Below, one piece after another: positions 6,933 through 10,996 of a DNA stretch of 10,996 nucleotides. The DNA comes from Lachnoclostridium sp. UBA3775 (GTDB lineage Bacteria; Bacillota; Clostridia; Lachnospirales; Lachnospiraceae), in contig DFFN01000133.1 of NCBI GenBank assembly GCA_002369525.1, positions 1 through 10,996 on the forward strand, written 5' to 3'. Every line of letters begins with the position of its first letter. The first letter of the stretch is position 1. The translations under genes and the position numbers were made by a program. The notes below the pieces were generated by a model. The model was not told where the DNA came from. It saw only the letters and a program-made list of their open reading frames with translations, and ran no database searches.

Positions 6933-8000
6933 TCACTCCTCCGTTTTTTTCATTTCGGAACTCCATGCGAAGTTCATTGCCGAAAGACCGAGGTCGCTGA
7001 ATTTTTTCTGTTCCCTCGTCTTTCTCTCTGCCTCTTCAGACAGCCTTGCTTCTTCCCTGGCCTTTCTTTCCTCTTCGGCCTTCAGCAAGGCATTTACCTT
7101 TTCTTTCTCGGCATTAAGCTCTTCTATCTTTTTCTCAAGCTCCTCCGTCTTAACTGAAAGCGCTTCCTTTTCGATCGCAAGGGCGAGCTTTTCTTCTTTT
7201 ATCTGCTGTTCCTTTTCCTCGCTCTCGGTCCTGAAACGGTCTTCCTCGAGACGGAGCCTTTCCCTTGCTTCCTTCTGGCCTTCTTCTATTGCGCTCAGAC
7301 GGTCCTTGATGCTTTTGAGCTCATTCTCCTTCTGAGTAAGTATCATGTTTTTCTTTTCAAGCAGCTCGCTTTTTTTATCAAGCTCTTCGTTTTTCCTTAC
7401 GGTTTCCTCATATTTTCTTCTGGTCTCCGCTTCCTCTTCGGCTCTTTTTTCTTCACGTATCGCAGTGATCACTGCGCTTGCCGCTGCCCTGGTAAGCCTT
7501 TCTTCCTTCTTGGCATCGTTTTCGCTGTCGGGTCCGTCCTCAAGCTTAAGCTTTTCAGCAGCGATGATCTTTTCTTCAAGCTCGGAGGTCAGAAGAGCAA
7601 GCTTTTCAAAAGCGGCGCTCATTGCATTGACCTTTGTATCGATCATTTCCTCGCGTTCACGAAGCTTGTTCTCAAGATACGGAGACATTTCATAAGGAAC
7701 CTGCTTTTCAACCGTATAGTTTTCGACGCTTATCTCGTTCTGTCTTACGTTCATACCGAAATAACAGAACATGAAGATTCCGGCTGCAAGCATTATATAG
7801 CCTATTCTATCATCGAGCGACAAACCGAGCTTTTCAAAAACGCCCGTTCCGGTCAGTACACCGAAGACTGCGATCAAAGCTCCGACCGCCATGCCGAAAA
7901 TCGCGAACCTGTTGGTAACACGCTTAGAAACTATATTCTGTCTTTCTTCAGTCACTGTTTTGGTAGCTATGCTGTCCACAATGTCCGAATTATCGCTCAT
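6933..8000 (-). CDS. Two-TM membrane protein with long charged coiled coil, function unknown
   Basis: This is a 355-residue protein that I cannot assign to a family. After a polar N-terminus (1-31) come two hydrophobic segments, FAIFGMAVGALIAVFGVLTG (32-51) and IGYIMLAAGIFMFCYFGM (66-83), with a 14-residue loop between them. The N- and C-termini should therefore be on the same, most likely cytoplasmic, side. From about 110 to 335 the sequence is rich in Glu, Lys and Arg with heptad-like leucines (SELEEKIIAAEKLKLED, KKSELLEKKNMILTQKENELKS, EELEKKIEELNAEKEK), a long coiled coil. It ends with DLGLSAMNFAWSSEMKKTEE. The start is the ATG at 8000, with GGAGG (8006-8010) 5 bases upstream. An in-frame start at 8105 would lie upstream of the promoter found here and is rejected. 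A structural or scaffold role is only a guess. Confidence 0.82.
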   Translation of the reverse strand: MSDNSDIVDSIATKTVTEERQNIVSKRVTNRFAIFGMAVGALIAVFGVLTGTGVFEKLGLSLDDRIGYIMLAAGIFMFCYFGMNVRQNEISVENYTVEKQVPYEMSPYLENKLREREEMIDTKVNAMSAAFEKLALLTSELEEKIIAAEKLKLEDGPDSENDAKKEERLTRAAASAVITAIREEKRAEEEAETRRKYEETVRKNEELDKKSELLEKKNMILTQKENELKSIKDRLSAIEEGQKEARERLRLEEDRFRTESEEKEQQIKEEKLALAIEKEALSVKTEELEKKIEELNAEKEKVNALLKAEEERKAREEARLSEEAERKTREQKKFSDLGLSAMNFAWSSEMKKTEE

Positions 8001-8012
8001 CCATACCTCCAC

Positions 8013-8028
8013 GCCGTCGGATGACGGC
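8013..8028 (-). promoter_or_regulatory. Leader hairpin next to the ribosome binding site of the coiled-coil gene
   Basis: On the minus strand GCCGTC-ATCC-GACGGC forms a perfect 6-pair GC-rich stem in the middle of the roughly 50-base leader. It ends two bases before the GGAGG site (8006-8010). It has no U tract, so it is not a terminator. It could stabilise the 5' end of the mRNA or affect translation. Confidence 0.45.
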
Positions 8029-8055
8029 TCTTCCTTACATAAAACGTTCTTTAAA

Positions 8056-8084
8056 ATAGTACCACATTTCAGCAGAAATTCCAA
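8056..8084 (-). promoter_or_regulatory. Promoter of the coiled-coil / acidic protein operon
   Basis: Read on the minus strand, -35 TTGGAA (8079-8084) and -10 TACTAT (8056-8061) are spaced by exactly 17 bases. The start point would be near 8049, giving a leader of about 50 bases before the ATG at 8000. An 11-base direct repeat, AGCAGAAATTC on the + strand, occurs at 8071-8081 and 8084-8094 and covers the -35 box. It may be an operator. Confidence 0.65.
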
Positions 8085-8144
8085 GCAGAAATTCAAGCTT
8101 TTCAAAAATTATTATATAAAACATCATACAAATGGAAAAAAACA

Positions 8145-8185
8145 TTGCAATTTTCTTTGTTTTGTTTTAGATTAATAAGTATAAA
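8145..8185 (+). promoter_or_regulatory. Candidate promoter(s) of the GH9 gene
   Basis: Two overlapping possibilities exist: TTGCAA (8145-8150), 17 bases, TAGATT (8168-8173); or TTGTTT (8157-8162), 17 bases, TATAAA (8180-8185). The second has the better -10 but would start about at the ribosome binding site, so the first gives a more usual leader. The intergenic region is AT-rich. I see no catabolite-repression (cre) palindrome in it. Confidence 0.4.
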
Positions 8186-8206
8186 ACCATTACAGGAGGT
8201 GCATTT

Positions 8207-9835
8207 GTGAAATTACATGTAAACCAGCTCGGTTATTATCCGCAGGGCATCAAACAGGCAGTGCTTGAAAAGACTGAAGACCTTTCCTTACCCGTAGTTT
8301 TAAAAAACAAAGACGGACAGATCCTTATGTCCTTCGATTCCCCTTCCTTTACACAGGATGAGGCTTCGCAGACGGTTTCTGCGATACTTGATTTTTCATC
8401 CCTTGATCAATGCGGAAAGTATTTCTTTGCACTTCCCGACGGTACCGAAATTCCCGTCGAAATAAAATACGATCCCGCAGACAAACTTTTTATCGATGCG
8501 CAGAAAATGTTTTATTTCCAGCGCTGCGGCACAGAGCTTGAAAGCAGATACGCAGGCATATATGCCCATAAAGCCTGCCACACCGCAAAAGTCAGATATT
8601 TAAATGAAGACAGGGAAACCGAATGCTGCGGCGGATGGCATGATGCCGGTGATTACGGCCGCTATGTAACGGCCGGAGCAGTTGCGGTCGGACATCTGCT
8701 CTATGCATTTGAGCTTGCCCCCGAAGCTTTTGGGACCGCTCTCAACATTCCCGAAAGCGGAAACGGAATTCCCGATATACTGAACGAAGTAAAATATGAG
8801 CTCGACTGGTTCCTTAAGATGCAGGAAGCGGACGGCAGCGTGCATCACAAGTGTACCTCCATGCATCACACCGATTTCCTGATGCCCGAAAACGATCCCC
8901 TGCCCTTTATCATCACTCCGATCAGCTCTCTTGCGACGGCTGATTTTGCCGCTGCTGCGGCCATGGGTGCAAGGATCTATAAAAAATATGACGCAGGCTA
9001 CGCAGCAAAGCTTGCCGATGCTGCAAAGCGCGCAGGCGAATGGCTTCTTGACAATCCGGAATTTCTCTTTAAAAACCCCGACAATGTATATACCGGCGAC
9101 TACCGTGACGTCAGGGATACAGACGAAAGATTCTGGGCCGCAGCCGAGCTTGCAAGGCTTGACGGCGACAAACGTTTTCTTGACATAGCGGTCAAAGGAA
9201 TCCAAAACAGGGAATTTTCTCTTACCGGACTCGGCTGGGAAGAGGTCGGCGGACTCGGTACGCTCTGCATTCTTTCCGATAACGCTGCTTTCTTTGGCAG
9301 GGATATATATGAAAAAGCAAAAGATATCTGGCTTGGCGCCGCAGGCTATTTCAAAGACATCACCATGAGCAATCCCTACAGTACGGCAATGAAGCCCGAG
9401 GAATTCCAGTGGGGAAGCAATCTCGAGGTGCTTTCAAAGGCTATCATTCTAAACTATGCCGGAAGGCTCTCGGGCAAAAAGGAATTTATCAATGCTTCAG
9501 TAAGGCAGCTTGATTATATTCTCGGCGCAAATCCTCTCGACCAGAGCTATGTGACGGGCTACGGCACAAAGCCTCTGATGGATCCTCACAACCGCCCTAC
9601 CGTGGCAGACAACATCACGGATCCGATTCCCGGTTTTGTTTCCGGCGGTCCCAACCGCAACCGTGCCGACCAGGAAGTAAAAGAGCAGATCCCCGAGGGA
9701 ACTGCTCCTATGAAATGCTTTATTGATGACTGGAAATCATATTCCACAAACGAAATTACCATTTACTGGAATTCTCCGCTCGTCTTACTTCTGGCACTGC
9801 TCTTTGGCGAGTTTGACGATCCTGCTCGTGCCTAA
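8207..9835 (+). CDS. Glycoside hydrolase family 9, cellodextrinase-type, intracellular
   Basis: A 542-residue GH9 enzyme, which cuts beta-1,4-glucans by inversion. Residues 3-86 form the N-terminal Ig-like domain seen in CelD-type GH9 enzymes (LHVNQLGYYPQGIKQAVL). The alpha/alpha-barrel catalytic domain follows from about 95. It contains GGWHDAGDYGRYV (142-154) with D146 and D149 as the water-activating pair, the His motif YVTGYGTKPLMDPHNRP (448-464), and the proton donor E516 in SYSTNEITIYWNSPL (511-525). There is no signal peptide, cellulose-binding module or dockerin. It should therefore split imported cello- or other beta-gluco-oligosaccharides in the cytoplasm, like the GH9 cellodextrinase of Butyrivibrio fibrisolvens; a role on glucosamine oligomers is less likely. 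It starts with GTG 6 bases after a perfect AGGAGGT (8194-8200). Its last 17 codons overlap deoC on the other strand. Confidence 0.93.
   Translation: MKLHVNQLGYYPQGIKQAVLEKTEDLSLPVVLKNKDGQILMSFDSPSFTQDEASQTVSAILDFSSLDQCGKYFFALPDGTEIPVEIKYDPADKLFIDAQKMFYFQRCGTELESRYAGIYAHKACHTAKVRYLNEDRETECCGGWHDAGDYGRYVTAGAVAVGHLLYAFELAPEAFGTALNIPESGNGIPDILNEVKYELDWFLKMQEADGSVHHKCTSMHHTDFLMPENDPLPFIITPISSLATADFAAAAAMGARIYKKYDAGYAAKLADAAKRAGEWLLDNPEFLFKNPDNVYTGDYRDVRDTDERFWAAAELARLDGDKRFLDIAVKGIQNREFSLTGLGWEEVGGLGTLCILSDNAAFFGRDIYEKAKDIWLGAAGYFKDITMSNPYSTAMKPEEFQWGSNLEVLSKAIILNYAGRLSGKKEFINASVRQLDYILGANPLDQSYVTGYGTKPLMDPHNRPTVADNITDPIPGFVSGGPNRNRADQEVKEQIPEGTAPMKCFIDDWKSYSTNEITIYWNSPLVLLLALLFGEFDDPARA
9785..9835. 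other. Tail-to-tail overlap of the GH9 gene and deoC
   Basis: The GH9 stop (TAA, 9833-9835) lies 51 bases beyond the deoC stop (TAA on the minus strand, 9785-9787). The same DNA thus encodes GH9 residues 527-542 and DeoC residues 204-219. No intrinsic terminator for either gene is visible between or just past the stops. Confidence 0.9.
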
Positions 9836-10444
9836 GCGGTCGGCTCCGGCTTTGATCATTTCTTCCGCATCCGAAAGCGAAGAAATGCCGCCTGCGGCCT
9901 TAACCCCGACTCCGGGCGAAGAATATTTTCTGAGTAATCTGACATCCTCCACGGTCGCTCCCGCTTTTGAGAAGCCCGTGGATGTTTTTATATAATCCGC
10001 CCCGGACTCATTTACAACGGAGCACATCAATATTTTTTCTTTTTCGTCAAGAAGGCAGGTTTCAATTATCACCTTAAGGGTTTTTCCCGGCACCGCGTTC
10101 CTTACGGCCTTTATCTCATTAAGCACATATCCGCTGTTGCCTTCCTTCAACGCGCCGATATTTATGACCATATCGATCTCGTCGGCTCCGTCTGCAGCTG
10201 CCTCGCGGGCCTGAAAAACCTTAGCAGCGCTTGTTTCATAGCCGCAGGGAAAACCTATCACGGTACATATCTTCACCCTTCCTTTCGCATACTCCTTCGC
10301 TCTTTTAACAAAGGATGACGGAATGCAGACGGAGGCCGTGGCATATTTTATGCCGTCGTCAATTATCTCCTTTATCTGCTCCCATGTGCTTTCGGGTTTA
10401 AGAAGGGTATGGTCGCATTTTTTCAGTATCTCATTTACATCCAT
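9785..10444 (-). CDS. deoC: Deoxyribose-phosphate aldolase
   Basis: DeoC is a class I aldolase that splits 2-deoxy-D-ribose 5-phosphate into glyceraldehyde 3-phosphate and acetaldehyde, the last step in using deoxyribonucleosides as a carbon source. The 219-residue length is normal. Catalytic residues are all in place: D91 in DEIDMVINIG, the Schiff-base lysine K153 in YIKTSTGF, and K182 in GVKAAGGI. IDHT-like CDHTLLKP (10-17) and VIGFPCG (62-68) are also typical. The ATG directly follows the mntP stop with no bases between (TGA-ATG), and GGGGG lies 8 bases before it inside mntP, so the two are probably translated from one mRNA. No other deo genes (deoA, deoD, cdd) are in view. The C-terminal tail RLGTSRIVKLAKEQCQK departs from the usual GTSxG phosphate-binding end and is the part that overlaps the GH9 gene. 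Confidence 0.95.
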   Translation of the reverse strand: MDVNEILKKCDHTLLKPESTWEQIKEIIDDGIKYATASVCIPSSFVKRAKEYAKGRVKICTVIGFPCGYETSAAKVFQAREAAADGADEIDMVINIGALKEGNSGYVLNEIKAVRNAVPGKTLKVIIETCLLDEKEKILMCSVVNESGADYIKTSTGFSKAGATVEDVRLLRKYSSPGVGVKAAGGISSLSDAEEMIKAGADRLGTSRIVKLAKEQCQK

Positions 10445-10996
10445 TCACATAACCCCCAGATGCTCAAGCAGTATCTTAACGCCTATTCCTATCAGTATCA
10501 CTCCTCCGGCGATCTGTGCGATTCTGCGGTTCTTAGCGCCGAATTTCGCCCCGATGGATATACCGCAGAATGAAAAGACGAAGGTAATGCAGGTTATTAT
10601 CAGCGCTCCGAGAAAAACGTTTGCATTTTTGCCGGCGTCGATTATTTTTACCGGTACTACGGAAAAAGTGATTCCGACAGCAAGGGCATCTATGCTTGTT
10701 GCCACTGCCATGGCAAACATTGTTTTTATGCCCATCCCGGGGCTCACCTTTTCTTCCTTTTTGTTTAAAGCCTCAAGCAGCATGTTAAGGCCGATAAGAC
10801 CCAGAAGAATGAAGGCTATCCAGTGATCATAATTTTCGATCAGATGGCTGTGATTTTTGCCGAGGAAATAACCTATGACGGGCATGAGGCCCTGAAACAC
10901 ACCGAACCACAGTCCGGCAAGAAGGTTATCGCTCAGTCTGGTATTTTTTATTGCAAGTCCCTTGCAGACCGAAACCGCAAAAGCATCCATTGACAG
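10445..10996 (-). CDS. mntP: Manganese efflux pump MntP, C-terminal part, cut by the window edge
   Basis: MntP (YebN) is a small inner-membrane protein that exports Mn2+ and protects against manganese excess. The frame runs on through the right edge (L-S before MDAFAVSVCKGL). Since MntP proteins usually begin about 15 residues earlier (…GLSMDAFAVS), the ATG at 10990 is internal. The visible 183 residues hold the two internally repeated Asp motifs, MDAFAVS near the N-terminus and TSIDALAVG near residue 100, which line the ion path. About six hydrophobic segments are visible, among them LLAGLWFGVFQGLMPVIGYFL, WIAFILLGLIGLNMLLEAL, FLGALIITCITFVFSFCGISI and IAGGVILIGIGVKILLEHL. In many bacteria a yybP-ykoY Mn2+ riboswitch precedes mntP; it would be outside the window. 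The gene directly abuts deoC. Confidence 0.93.
   Translation of the reverse strand: MSMDAFAVSVCKGLAIKNTRLSDNLLAGLWFGVFQGLMPVIGYFLGKNHSHLIENYDHWIAFILLGLIGLNMLLEALNKKEEKVSPGMGIKTMFAMAVATSIDALAVGITFSVVPVKIIDAGKNANVFLGALIITCITFVFSFCGISIGAKFGAKNRRIAQIAGGVILIGIGVKILLEHLGVM

Noticed and set aside
6925..6950. Hairpin ACGGA/TCCGT followed by T residues, at the 3' end of the coiled-coil gene
   Set aside because: The stem has only 5 pairs, and its T run is on the + strand, where no gene ends. On the minus strand the tail is A-rich, so it would not stop the operon.
8001..8105. N-terminal extension of the coiled-coil protein to a start at 8105
   Set aside because: That start lies upstream of the promoter at 8056-8084, and the ATG at 8000 has GGAGG at the right distance.
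8600..9205. 201-codon minus-strand open frame opposite the GH9 gene
   Set aside because: It lies over the GH9 catalytic domain and is Cys/Val/Phe-rich in the manner of antisense frames. No ribosome binding site was found.
1..10996. tRNA or rRNA genes, CRISPR arrays, insertion sequences, phage or defence genes
   Set aside because: No cloverleaf, spaced repeat array, transposase or integrase motif, or terminal inverted repeat was seen. The window reads as core chromosome.

Overview
The window looks like chromosomal DNA from a Gram-positive anaerobe of the Clostridia, most plausibly a rumen or gut Lachnospiraceae (Butyrivibrio-like). This is inferred from strong AGGAGG-type ribosome binding sites, moderate base composition, a cytoplasmic LacI-type sensor fused to GGDEF, a fused glutaminase/NAD synthetase, a DegV protein, and a GH9 cellodextrinase-type enzyme without a signal peptide. 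It was not tested by any search. There are no rRNA or tRNA genes, insertion sequences, CRISPR arrays or phage genes that I can see. All gaps between genes are shorter than 300 bases.

Left part (1-1800): the 3' part of prfC (release factor 3) runs in from the left edge on the + strand. It converges on a minus-strand degV-family gene, and one hairpin with A and T tracts on its two sides can terminate both. degV has its own near-consensus promoter.

Centre-left (1800-6450): four minus-strand genes form a tight cluster, read nadE, then a LacI-type sensor/GGDEF protein, then a GNAT acetyltransferase (8-base overlap, GTG start), then a conserved small protein of unknown function. nadE is preceded by about 200 non-coding bases. 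These hold several inverted repeats and a strong intrinsic terminator (UUCG loop) ending about 27 bases before the nadE start. This could be only the terminator of the upstream operon, or it could be a transcription attenuator for nadE.

Centre (6663-8206): a minus-strand pair encodes a two-TM protein with a long charged coiled coil and a small protein with one TM and an acidic tail. The pair has a good promoter, a direct repeat across the -35 box and a hairpin against the ribosome binding site. A divergent + strand gene encodes the GH9 enzyme, probably acting inside the cell on imported beta-glucan oligosaccharides.

Right part (9785-10996): deoC (deoxyribose-phosphate aldolase) and the 3' part of mntP (Mn2+ efflux) are abutting minus-strand genes. 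The 3' end of deoC overlaps the 3' end of the GH9 gene tail to tail by 51 bases, with no terminator between them.

Most of the window is ordinary metabolism and housekeeping. The parts least explained by known families are the nadE leader, the coiled-coil/acidic gene pair, the ligand of the sugar-sensor/GGDEF protein, and the small protein at 1800-2111.
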